NCBI GenBank assembly: GCA_034696485.1
Contig: JAQIWT010000442.1
Coordinates: 1 to 20,221, forward strand
Direction of reading: 5' to 3'
Length of the DNA stretch: 20,221 nt
DNA from: Isohypsibius dastychi
Taxonomy: Eukaryota > Tardigrada > Eutardigrada > Parachela > Isohypsibiidae
The notes under the pieces are model-generated. The model had not been told where the DNA came from and did no database searches. It was given only the letters and a program-made list of their open reading frames with translations. Each line of letters begins with the position of its first letter. The stretch's first letter is position 1. A program made the translations under genes and the position numbers. Of the stretch, positions 1-9,600 are shown in pieces.

Positions 1-274
1 CTGTGATTTTGAAACGTGAATTGGACGCATATTTCGGATTGGTCGATTTACGGGGGGCTGGGGGGCAGCGGGATTATAATCGTAGAAATCCGCGCCGGGA
101 TTCCGTTGTATGCTGGTAGATAATAAATATTAAATAGAAACAAATAATGGACATAATTGAAAAAATCATAATTTTATTATTTAAATGAATCAATAATGTG
201 GATTTTATACATTTCACCAGAGAAACTGTTGATGATTTCGCAAGCAGCAAAACAATCTTGGATGTGTGACTTAC

Positions 275-322
275 AGAGATCCCCTTGAGTCCAAAAGTCA
301 GCTTCTCGGATTCATGGATGGG
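275..322 (-). CDS. isolated 48-nt exon-like segment (PIHESEKLTFGLKGIS)
   Basis: Textbook acceptor (TTCTTCTGTTCACGCAG) and donor (TCT|GTAAGT) bracket 16 codons reading PIHESEKLTFGLKGIS in phase 0. No family recognised. It may be a downstream exon of the USP-like gene or part of another minus-strand gene running off the left edge. Confidence 0.4.
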
Positions 323-1106
323 CTGCGTGAACAGAAGAAACATTGCAAATCTGATATCTATTTTCCGAGAGAAGGCAGTTCATACGTGATGAAAAGAACA
401 GGTCTGAACCAAAAGTAGAATCTAATCATTCGTTCCATTTCAAAACAACAGATGATCCAGCTTCTCGGAATACAAACTAGTAAATTGGTAAGAAGTAACA
501 ATAAGCGTGATCTTTTCTTTTGTTGCTTGCTCAGCTTATCTCTTTGTCACTAGAACAATGGCCCTGCCCAGTGAAAAACACGTTAGAGATTCTTCTTGCT
601 TCTCATTCATTACGCTAGATTTGATCAGTTTTGAGGGGGTTGACATTTCCGGATCGAGACAGCGATCTGGGCAAGTTAATGAATGCGATCAGGCCTTTGT
701 ATAGATGTGCTTTGACCCAAAAACGTCTTTTGGATGCCAAGACACACAATGGCAGATGCAAAACTGTATATCAATGAATACTTACGGGTCATTTTCAATG
801 GAAATGAAAATCAGAAATGAAAATATTTGCGTACAATCGTTAACGTTTTGCATAAATATAACAATTTATCATTATTGGAAGTAAACTTTCAATCTTGTAA
901 AACCAAACACGTTCACTGCAGCAGATTCATTGATTGTTTAGATGAAATATTAAATGCGTTCTTCTAGGTGAATGCGGTGAGGAAAATCGATTTTCCTCTG
1001 AAAATATATACATAAATATGTTTAATCAAGAAGAAACAAAATTTTTTCTCAGCTGGAATTTCCAGATTTCACATGGCGTTTGTTGTGGAAAACCAAAATA
1101 TAGCTG
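323..1106. other. no gene recognised
   Basis: AT-rich spacer or intron with no convincing exon, domain or repeat on either strand. CCGAGAAGCTG occurs on the minus strand here (456-466) and again in the exon at 275-322; too short to interpret. Confidence 0.4.
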
Positions 1107-1128
1107 CAAAAGTCCTCGAGGACTTTTG
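1107..1128. repeat. 22-bp perfect palindrome without loop
   Basis: Half-site CAAAAGTCCTC is followed immediately by its exact reverse complement. Symmetry stops at both ends. Could be a dyad protein-binding site or the residue of a foldback. Confidence 0.7.
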
Positions 1129-1255
1129 ATGTTCAAGAAACTCTGAGAGTTTTTGAAAAAAGTGTCCCCCCACCTTCTGAAATACGAGAATTTTTTCCTA
1201 CAGCCTTCGAATTACTTAGAACCATTCAGTGCGCGATGTCTGCTTTTAGACATAT

Positions 1256-1437
1256 TAGCCAGGTTTAGCTGCACCTCCCGAGTGCGACTTGACGAACTGA
1301 CACGTGACTTTGCCGCTGCTAGCTTCGTCAAGTGAGCCCGTAGACGACGGGCTTTTGCAAATTTCTCGTCGTCACTTGACGAAGTCAGCTGAACAAGTTC
1401 GTCAAGTGATTAGGGGTGCAGCTAAACCTGCCTATTG
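1256..1437. mobile_element. foldback / MITE-like inverted repeat
   Basis: Arms start AGGTTTAGCTGCAC at 1261 and end GTGCAGCTAAACCT at 1429. Matching blocks follow inward: ACTTGACGAACT against AAGTTCGTCAAGT, and CTTCGTCAAGTGA (1323) against TCACTTGACGAAG (1384). The centre is a small hairpin GCCCGT...ACGGGC (1336-1352). No transposase. No clear target duplication. Confidence 0.7.
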
Positions 1438-1570
1438 TTATTTAATCACCCTCTACATGTACGCATGCAATCAATCCCTAGGTCAAAATTAATTGTCTGA
1501 GTGGGTGAGTGAGTGGGCGAATGAATGAGCGAGTGGGGTGGGGGTGGGGGGAGGGGGGTGAATTCACGTT

Positions 1571-2625
1571 TGTAGCCGGCAAAAATGTTGACTTGTTGAC
1601 TGTTGATTCAAGTAACAGTAGAGACAACAATTCCGGCCATAGCTGGGATTTGCGTAAAATTCCGACCACCCCCATTTTTTTGATCTGATTGAGGAAAACT
1701 ATATACCATTCGAAAGATCTTTTCAAGAGCTATCGAATGATATGGTATTCAACGGCAAAAAATTAAAACCGAAAACACAGCACCTCAGTTAAACTTTTAA
1801 CGAAACACTTATTGATTGACATGTAATCCGCATGAAAAATCCAGTGTCTTTCATCAAAATGGCCAAAAGACATGAAAAATGATAATTTAACTCATTTCTC
1901 TGGAAGGCAAGTTCGTGTAGACTTTCTGAGAGGGGAAGGAGCAAGATCAAGAAAAACCGTGTCTAGAAACTTCCGTGCCCGCTTGGCTCTTTTGTGAGAT
2001 TTGATATATCCTTGGCTTTTCTTCAATCAGACTGATGAAGAAAACTGAAAGTCTCAGTAGAATGTGCGCCTGGACTTGTTTACATCCTTCTGGCCGGCGC
2101 GTGGTTGTGCGCATGAGCCAAGTGTACAGAAATCAATCAAAACTTTGTGTGCCAATAACTTGTCGCCAAAGGAATATTCGTGGTAGCTGTCCATATTAAT
2201 CGATAGATCTTGAAGAGATCTTTCAAACGATATATAGTTTACCACAGTCAGATCAAAAAAATGGGGGTGGCCGGAATTTTACACAAATCCCAGCTATGGC
2301 CGGAATTGTTGTCTTTACTGGTAGTCAACAATTCTGACGGCCGCAGTAGCCAGCAAATTAGTTGACTTGTTGACTTGTATCACCAATTCGCTGATCATTA
2401 CTCTGCTTTGGGACATCTGGCTCCGGCAAAATCGTTGACTTTCTCTCTGGCTTTGGCAAAAGTGTTGACTTTCCCTCTGGCTTTGGCAAAAGAGTAGACT
2501 CTTTCTCTGGCTTTGGAAAAATCGTGGACATTCAACAAGTCGACTATTTTGCCGGCTACTGCTGCCGGCAGAATTGTTGACTAGTTGAATCAACAGTCAA
2601 CAAGTCAACACTTTTGCCGGCTACA
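1571..2625. mobile_element. 1055-bp non-autonomous DNA transposon with 41-bp TIRs and 6-bp TSD
   Basis: Terminal repeats of 41 bp (1571-1611 and 2585-2625), beginning TGTAGCCGGCAAAA, differ at one position. CACGTT flanks both ends (1565-1570 and 2626-2631). A second inverted pair lies inside (about 1615-1742 against 2195-2320, including AATTCCGGCCATAGCTGGGA). The right side also holds a 30-bp tandem repeat. No transposase frame is present, so it would move in trans. The superfamily is not clear from TIR and TSD alone. Confidence 0.85.
2416..2535. repeat. 30-bp tandem repeat, four copies
   Basis: Units starting at 2416, 2446, 2476 and 2506, each like TCTGGCTTTGGCAAAAGTG followed by TTGACTTTC..., lie inside the right half of the transposon. 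The GGCAAAA-x(2-3)-GTTGACT core repeats the wording of the terminal repeat, so these may be extra subterminal transposase-type sites. The minus-strand frame through them gives a 10-residue protein repeat that is only a by-product. Confidence 0.8.
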
Positions 2626-2800
2626 CACGTTGTCAACCTATTTCTCCAAGTTATTCTGCAAAGCAAAAACTGGGAATGTTTGATCTTAGTTGAACGCGAT
2701 AATCCACGTTCAAGGATTGAGTAATTAATTGATTTTGTCCCCACCCTCAACCGGTGACAGTTTGTTAGCCCACCACATGAACCTTGTATTCTAGATAACT

Positions 2801-2813
2801 CCCCCCCCCCCCC
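2801..2813 (+). repeat. C13 homopolymer
   Basis: Thirteen consecutive C. Similar tracts occur at 5941-5952, 7489-7517, 12644-12661, 16898-16919 and 17529-17541, and G tracts at 8905-8913 and 12434-12446. Confidence 0.9.
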
Positions 2814-3040
2814 AATCTTTCACTTCTGAATAGATGGGAGGCGGAGCTCAGTTTTCCAGAAACTACACGCTCACAAGGCCCGCGAAGAATGATCCTTGCA
2901 CAGCCTCTTTTACCGAATTCTTCTTCACGGGAACACCGAATTCTTCGTTGTGCGAAAAGTTGTTGCAACAGCCTTTTCGATATCGCATTTTGTTTTGACG
3001 CTTGAGGAATTCTTGGGGACATGTTATCTCTGAAACTTAC

Positions 3041-3117
3041 GCTTGGATATGAAAATTGCGGTTTTCCCCGAATACGTACATAATGACCACTTTTTGGACC
3101 GTGGTGGTAATTTACCA
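3041..3117 (-). CDS. exon with USP-like His box (VNYHHGPKSGHYVRI)
   Basis: Acceptor TTGTTGCCCCAG, strong donor AGC|GTAAGT. Reads VNYHHGPKSGHYVRIRGKPQ, then FSYPS. HHG-x3-GHY followed by V-R-I fits the catalytic His region of C19 peptidases. The next downstream exon is unclear: an acceptor at about 2661 (TTTTGCTTTGCAG) would give NNLEK and a stop. Confidence 0.45.
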
Positions 3118-4976
3118 CTGGGGCAACAAGCCAATGTATGTTGGTACCCTGACTCGGTAAGGTAAAATTGCGGGGGGTACCATTTTTCCGGAATGACTCT
3201 TTCTTATAGTGCCTTCTTGAAAAACAGAGTTAAAATCCGATTCGTTTGTACTGGCTGCAGTAGCAACTTGAAAATGCTCGGAATGAAATCAACGCAAGTG
3301 ATAAAAAGACTTCAAAACAACAGAATGGTACAAAAAACGTTTTTCAGAAATGATTGGCTTATGACAAAAACCGCAAGGGCTTGATGCTCGACATCATCCA
3401 GAACTGTAGTGCCAAGTGATTCAACTACCATTGCCAGCTGGATCTTCCACTGTCATGAGATAGAATCATTCAAAATTACGACTGTTACCAGAAAACCTTG
3501 CAAAACAACATCCAGTTGAATTGTTTGAAATGATTCCTATACTTAACTGATTCACCACTGTATGGTATTAACAATGAGCATTTATTAAAGTTCCAAGATT
3601 AAGATTAACAAGTACAGCTAGTGCTTCAACGTAATCCTTAGAATTGAGAATTCAGAACTCATCTGCTCTTCAAATGACTCCGTTCGGCGCGGCCTGGTCT
3701 CACCCCATAAATGTAGGAGTCTAGATTTACAATAACCCGGCCCGACGGCTCTGCGAGTCGATGCTATCCCTCTCTGCGATGAGTCAAGAGCGTACGTCTT
3801 CAAATACGTCGACGCAGGCTATACATTGCAGCGTCGCGTGACTGACAAGCAAACCACGCGAACCCGATAATTCGAAAAAAATAAACCAAAGAGTACAAAA
3901 GATGGGGTTTTTTCCGCTGATAATTACCTCACCAATCACTCGGTTGATTTCGGGGGCTGGAGCGGACAAAAAAAGGAAGAAAGGACTTGGGGTTTACAAA
4001 CGTAAACTGACGAGGCTAACGCCTTTTAAACTGTGCTATTCGAAGTCGTGCAAATGCGAAGTCCGAAGTCGTACAGTTTAGAGGGCGTTAGCCCCGTCAG
4101 TTTACGTTGGTGTACCCCGAGTCCTTTCTTCCTTTTTTTATCCGCTCCAGCCCCCGAAATCAACCGAGTGACTGGTGAGGTAATTATCAGCGAAAAAAAC
4201 CCTATCTTTTGTACTCTTCGGTTATTTTTTTCGAATTATCGGGTTCGCGAGGTTTGCTTGTGAGCGCGAGTCGCACACCGCCTCGCTTCAAGCTACCAAA
4301 ATAATTCGTTCCCCGAATTCTTAAAAATCACAGGCGCATTACTCAGCCTCAGAACCAACTCAAAAAAAAGATTTTTCTTTCTATAATTTGGGCGAACAGT
4401 GGACCAGATCCAATGGCTGCATTTTCAGCAGCATTCAATAATCGACGAAATGCCTGTATATCTTTCAGTTTCGTCCAGCTTGGAGGCGGGACACTGGAGG
4501 CGCCTCCCCTCCAGCATGCTTATGATTTATCTATATATAATACATCTACGGTCTCACCCTCACCCTGACCGATAGGGTGGGGCTTGATAGCGTCAGCCTT
4601 CCGAATTTGTTTGTTACATCAGTTTGCTGCATATCCTCTGAACTCCTGAATTCCCAACTGTGACACAAAGCCTGTGTCATTTCAACGTTAATGGACCTTC
4701 ACATTACTTCAGATTATATCTTCTTCTTCCTTATCTTTGCACAACAAAACTTTCAGATATCACGAACCATCTCGGACAAATTTAGTCAACTCAAGTATTG
4801 CAATACGACAGCACTCTTGGTAGAAGACTTCTTGCTGTACTCACATCAAGGTACGCTACATTATCGCGACATATACTTTATCATAAAATGCTCGTATTTT
4901 GGCTCGATGTGCTCCTTCCAGTGATCATCTGTTTGTTGACCTCTATAGGATCTGAACGGCATTGCTTCATAGTTGC
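3041..4976 (-). CDS. candidate ubiquitin-specific protease-like gene, 3' part
   Basis: Gene-level span of four phase-compatible exons on the minus strand. The C-terminal part has HFQVATAAMVNYHHGPKSGH followed by YVRI. USPs (peptidase C19, deubiquitinating cysteine proteases) carry the catalytic His in a box of the form V-x-x-H-x-G-x(3,5)-GHY, followed by Y/R residues, and this fits. The Cys box (GLxNxGNxCYxN) and the late W..DD..V were not found, and the two upstream exons are not recognisable as USP, so they could belong to another gene. The 5' end is not seen. USP10-type enzymes have a similar YHHG...GHY, but the match is too short to name a subfamily. Confidence 0.38.
3252..3276 (-). CDS. 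micro-exon before USP-like His box (HFQVATAA)
   Basis: A 25-nt exon (acceptor TTCATTCCGAG, donor CCA|GTACAA) reading HFQVATAA, with one base left that makes the Met codon before VNYHHG. The in-frame TGA at the upstream side means the exon cannot extend far. It resembles the strand before the USP His box (Y-x-L-x-A-V-V). Confidence 0.35.
3831..4274. mobile_element. foldback element with arms of about 200 bp
   Basis: Left arm 3831-4034 and right arm 4073-4274 are reverse complements with few differences, for example AACCCGATAATTCGAAAAAA, GATAATTACCTCACCA, TTGATTTCGGGGGCTGGAGC and AACGTAAACTGACG. The loop (4035-4072) has GAAGTCGTG-type repeats. No coding capacity. The high arm identity suggests a fairly recent insertion. 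Frames seen across the arms are by-products. Confidence 0.85.
4564..4645 (-). CDS. exon: SSEDMQQTDVTNKFGRLTL... (unrecognised)
   Basis: Acceptor GGGAATTCAG and tandem donors AGG|GTGAGG and GTGAGA. Reads SSEDMQQTDVTNKFGRLTL and then SSPTLSVR. Entry phase matches the exon ending at 4877, and exit phase 0 matches the exon at 3276. Low-complexity Ser/Thr content; no family recognised. Confidence 0.35.
4877..4976 (-). CDS. exon: NYEAMPFRSYRGQQ... (unrecognised)
   Basis: Excellent acceptor (TTTTTTTATTACAG), then NYEAMPFRSYRGQQTDDHWK and EHIEPKYEHFMI, with donor AA|GTATAT. Composition is protein-like. If not spliced there, the frame stops at 4861 after KYMSR, so this could also be a terminal exon of a different gene. 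No family recognised. Confidence 0.45.
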
Positions 4977-5299
4977 CTGTAATAAAAAAAATATCAGTAG
5001 TTTGCGTCAAGCTATAAAGCTTTGTTAACAGAAAATTACCAGCTGATAAGGAATTTTTTTATCAGCAAGTCTGCAAGGCTCACATATATTTCACATGCAA
5101 ATACTTATAAATAACCAACTTTGAAAAAGGCTGCACATTATCGTGTGTACTGAATTTTCCGAATACGGTGGTTTGATGAATCCCTGCTCGAACCCATCCC
5201 GGTTTGGCAATTTTCACCCAGGGAATTCTATGAATAAACAATGACATTCTCGGGGGCAGACGAGCAATTCCTCGGACAACGGGTAACTAAAGTTCGAAG

Positions 5300-5960
5300 G
5301 GCGTATTCAGTTGAGGGGCCAGCAGCCATGGCCCATTCAAGATTTTTCTGGTCCCAAACACTTGGCCCCATATAGAACTTGTTTGGACCTACACTGTTGG
5401 CTTCACACGGAAAACCAGTTTCTGGCCCCATTTTAGGATATTTTTCTGCGAAAAACCCCAAAAACTGCACAAAAAAAGCACGCTTTGATCGAAATCAGTC
5501 CTAATTGGCCCTCTGAGGACTAAAAAGATTGAACGTTTGCCTAATGGGTCCAGTGGATTTTTCATTTGTCCCCACATAAGCGAACACATACGGTCCCATA
5601 TAAGGATTATTTCCAGCTGGCCGCATACAGTTTTGAACATCAATACACGCTTGGCGGCCATCGCCCCATATAAGCTTTTTCTGGCCCCGAACACTTGGTT
5701 CCATACAGGAAAAAATTTTCGGAGGCTTTTCTAAAACTGACCTTCACTTTGACCGCTTTCTAACATCTTTTCTTGGAGACTGGTAAAATGCGGTAAAAGC
5801 CATAAGGCTACATAAATTCCGAGGATGGCTTTTCGCCAACACTTGGCCCCAAGGGACCAGCGAATTTTCCACATAAGCGCGCACATACGGCACCATATCA
5901 AAACTTTTTGCCGCTGGCCCCATTCAGTTCTTGACCTGGACCCCCCCCCCCCTGTCCAGT
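5300..5960 (+). repeat. irregular direct repeat block
   Basis: Three or so diverged copies share the wording GGCCCCATATAAG / TTTTTCTGGCCCCGAACACTTGG (around 5325-5375, 5665-5700 and 5835-5860) and CCACATAAGCGAACACATACGG (around 5573 and 5870). The copies are direct, separated by about 300 bp. No protein is supported; the long frames here arise from the repeat. Confidence 0.6.
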
Positions 5961-5999
5961 TCTTGTGGATCTCGCAGCTTTATTATTGAATCCTGAATT

Positions 6000-6559
6000 C
6001 TGTCATTCGCTATCTTCTTGTGAGAATCCAAACCACCGCATCACTTGCTATTCATTTGTGCGTTTTTTTTACCTCGGATTCCCCCACTGGCGGGGCATGG
6101 CAAGGAGTTTGAGGTTTTCAACTTTTTAACATGTGATTCTATGGGTGTTCTATGGGAGGCGTTGCCAAAAACTCTTCTTTCCTTGGGGCCAGACTCAGAC
6201 CAATCGACCAATCAGGAAAATCTGGCCGAAAACGTTTTGCCTGGTCCTCCAGAGACCCACAACAAAAACAAGCGTCTGGTCTCATTAGCTATTCATATAA
6301 TACTACGACTACCCATGTCGGACGAAAAATGGATTTACAGGATTTCATCGTTCTTCGAGAAATTTCTTTGGGAAATCCAGAGAGTTGTTTCACCGAAATA
6401 AAATCGCACTTCAACGGGAAATTTTGGGCTGGCATTTTCATTTTTATGCTGTTTTCATGTATTTTCCATCAGAATTTTCTTCGAAAGCAAAAATGAAAAA
6501 TGACAAGTCCGAACAATATCCTTCCTAAGTCTGCCCCTTTCTGCGTCCTCATAATTCTC
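6000..6559. other. spacer downstream of the calpain stop; nothing recognised
   Basis: Several open plus-strand frames (6045-6401 and 6152-6496) overlap each other and show no family features. The segment probably holds the calpain 3' UTR on the minus strand, but no AATAAA signal is clear. Confidence 0.35.
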
Positions 6560-6603
6560 TTACTCCATGATGCATTGCCAGGCCAGATACCCAGTAAGGG
6601 AAT
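6560..6603 (-). CDS. calpain terminal exon (SLTGYLAWQCIME, stop)
   Basis: Acceptor AATCTGGAG, phase 2. It reads (D)SLTGYLAWQCIME then TAA, matching the usual C-terminus (V-x-F-D-L-F-x-W-L-x-L-T-M-x-stop). The stop lies one or two residues from the family's normal end. No clear AATAAA was found just downstream. Confidence 0.55.
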
Positions 6604-9600
6604 CTCCAGATTTTCGGACATGGGTACCGGTATTATTTGATTTGTGATTAAGAAGGTTGGAGATTGGAACTGACGAAATTCAAAGTTCATTTTTGTGCTC
6701 ACTCACCTTTGGTCACAGCAGGAGTAAAGTCCTCCAAAAATTCTCCTAAATCAAAATGGCTCGTCACAAGAGTCAAAATGCATTTTGGGTTATAGTTACT
6801 TCGACCACGCAAAAGTTGAAGCACACAACAAACAAATTGATCGAAGTTCATCCGGAACTCAGAATCCCCATTCTCAAGCTTCACTTCTACGCAAGTTTCA
6901 TCTTTGATGACCTTCAGCAGTTTGTTCCTTATTTTCATCCCTACATTGTTCCGAATGAGAATATGCATTGCAGGTATCATGAAAATGTTTTACCACATTG
7001 TTCTAGCAGGTACTTGAATTGTGAGCCGAGTATGTGATCGCTGTTTTCGACAACATGTTTCGCAAATGCCACCTGTGGAGATTCGATATTCAGGTATATT
7101 CTAAAACTTCTTCTTGCATTTCTGCGCTTTCGTCATGCGCATGCGTGGGTGCACTTGGCCGTCGGACCGTACCTTTCGGTACGCAATCCACTAGCTTTCA
7201 AAATAAGCTTATTATTGGGGGGTGTAGCATGGTCAGTATACCATACTTACCTATGTGTCGAGTTATTAAAGGCTAGAGTCTGGCTGGCGGTATTTCAGAT
7301 TAAGTTCAACAACTTGAGCTTAAAGGGAATTGGCGTTTTTTTTCGGTCACACTTCGACATAAGGTGGAAATTCTAAAGGACATGCCAAGCTCAATGCCCC
7401 TGTTCCCAATCGACCTAAATAAATACTCACTACCTTCCTTCTATAGAATAGATCCACAAAAGATGTTCCATTGCAAAGAGTTTTTACACCCCCCCCCCCT
7501 CCCCCCCCCCTCCCCCCGGAAACGCACTTTCATACGAAGTGATACAATGTTTTCTGCACCAAAACATTCAAGATATTGTGTAAAATTGACTAATTTGCAG
7601 ACAGTTCTAACCTTCCACTCCACAATACGATGCCAGACCAAACTGAACTCCTTGAGTGAAATAACACGATTCCTATCCAAATCCGCGAACATAAATGTAA
7701 CACGCAAGGTCTCCGGTGAAAATCCAACGAACGGGAACTCTAGAAATACATTCAAATCAAACTCGCTGTCTTGAACACGGGAGAGCACAAAATTCATACT
7801 CAAACGTTTCATACTGCACAGTCAGCTCAAGAAAACAAAACTATGAAGGTGCTTCTCCTGATTATAGAATGAAATTGTCTTCCTTCAGACGTATCAAAGT
7901 GGGGTACATTCCGGCTCGAATCAAAAGAATGATAAATTTAACTCTTTGTATATGAGATTAATTCCAATTTCTGCATCCCCTGTTGAATTCGACGGTATGA
8001 TATGAATGCAGTTTGAATTTATTTTTAGTACAGTTATTGCCGTTTGGCAATAAGTGTACTAAAATTGAATGCGAACAGCATTCAAATCCTACCGTCGAAT
8101 TCAACCGGGTCTCGCACTCAGGAGTGGAACTTGCGAAACCTGATCTCACATGGGAATTTCGCAAAATGATGTACCTGGTTTGCCGAAATGCTTTTCAAAC
8201 ATCTCTGCGAAATCGTGTTTTTCAATTCCGTCGCTGGCAAATCCTTCCTCAACTGGAAAAGTGAATGGCCTTTTTAACAGTTCCTCCTAAAGAACACAAT
8301 TGTTGTATATGTTTACTGAAAAAATCAAAATGCAGTAATACGGAACGCACTTCGTACTTTCTTTCGTCTATAATGTAGTCGAAAACGTCATCCACTTCCC
8401 TAAAATAAAACTGTCACTTCTGTTTCCACCACAGCAATGTACCAGCTTGTCTTCGATATTTTAGTTGTTCAGAACAGATATGGATTTCGGCCGATTAAAT
8501 TGAAAAATTCCTAGAATAAAGTTCAAAACCACCTTGAGAGACAAGACTAATTTGCGGTTGACTGATGCTTCCTCTGATTTTCACTTTTACGCCCAACAAT
8601 AGCAAAATGTCGATCTACGAGAGTGAGAAGAAATACTGGACGGGCGCGCGTCGAGCTCTTGTCTACATGGATTGGGGATAAAGTCCTCGAAAGATTCCGC
8701 TCGGTTTATAACAGACAACAATGGTGGGAGTCTGAGAAGTTAAACTTCAAAATGCCACCCTTACTTTATTGAGGCGGGCATGGACGCTGCCCTCCAGACA
8801 AACTTCGGTAACATGCGTACGTTCGGTGGGTACCCAACGCACGTTTAGCATCATAAACTGTAAGTGCATCTGTTAAAAAGTTGTGAAGTTTGCGCAGGTG
8901 GCGTGGGGGGGGGCAAGAATTAAGTGCATTTGAGGACTGACTTCACTTTACAATCAGTCACAAACTAATATCCAACAACAGTCTCTTCTGGACTTTTTTT
9001 GAACTAGCAGGCTAGGCCATAGAGGTGGCCCATGTCCACCAAGACAAGGTGTCAGTTACTGCAGACTGAAATTTACGTTTTTTAAATTTTGATTATGCAC
9101 GTAGTGTATTTCTGGTTCATGCTCACCTCATTGTGGCGCTTGTTTGAAAACAAACTCGAAGGAAGAATGGACAATCTTCTTCATGTGCCGATATTCTCCG
9201 AGGAATGATCAGATAACGTCCTGGTCGGACACTCCACTGAAACACAGCAACTCCCAGCTTAGCCTGAGATATACCCTCCCGTGTACAAAGCCCGTGAGCT
9301 TCGTCCTCCAAGCCTATATGAGGTGCATTGTGTGAGTTCATCCATGATATGTTCAGACTCTCAGCTACCAAATTCTGTCCCAAATCGACGTGGAGCCAAG
9401 AAGACAAACGTTTCTCGGTATGAACAGTCGTTGACGGAGGGCTGGGCTGGGGTTTCAGATTGGATTGGAAGATTGATTGAGCCTCTTTTTCCCAAATTTC
9501 TTAGTATGTCGGTATGTTAGTATGTCGGAATCACATTTGGGTACGAAATCTGTGATTATCTTATTTCACTGTTAGATCTTTTACTGTTAACAAGACCGAA

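Noticed and set aside
2315-2593. Minus-strand frame with a 10-residue repeat (SQRESQ-type)
   Set aside because: The repeat comes from the 30-bp tandem array inside a transposon; the period is a multiple of three by chance.
6045-6496. Overlapping plus-strand frames of 118 and 114 codons
   Set aside because: Two frames open over the same bases without family features, splice evidence or repeats; not distinguishable from chance.
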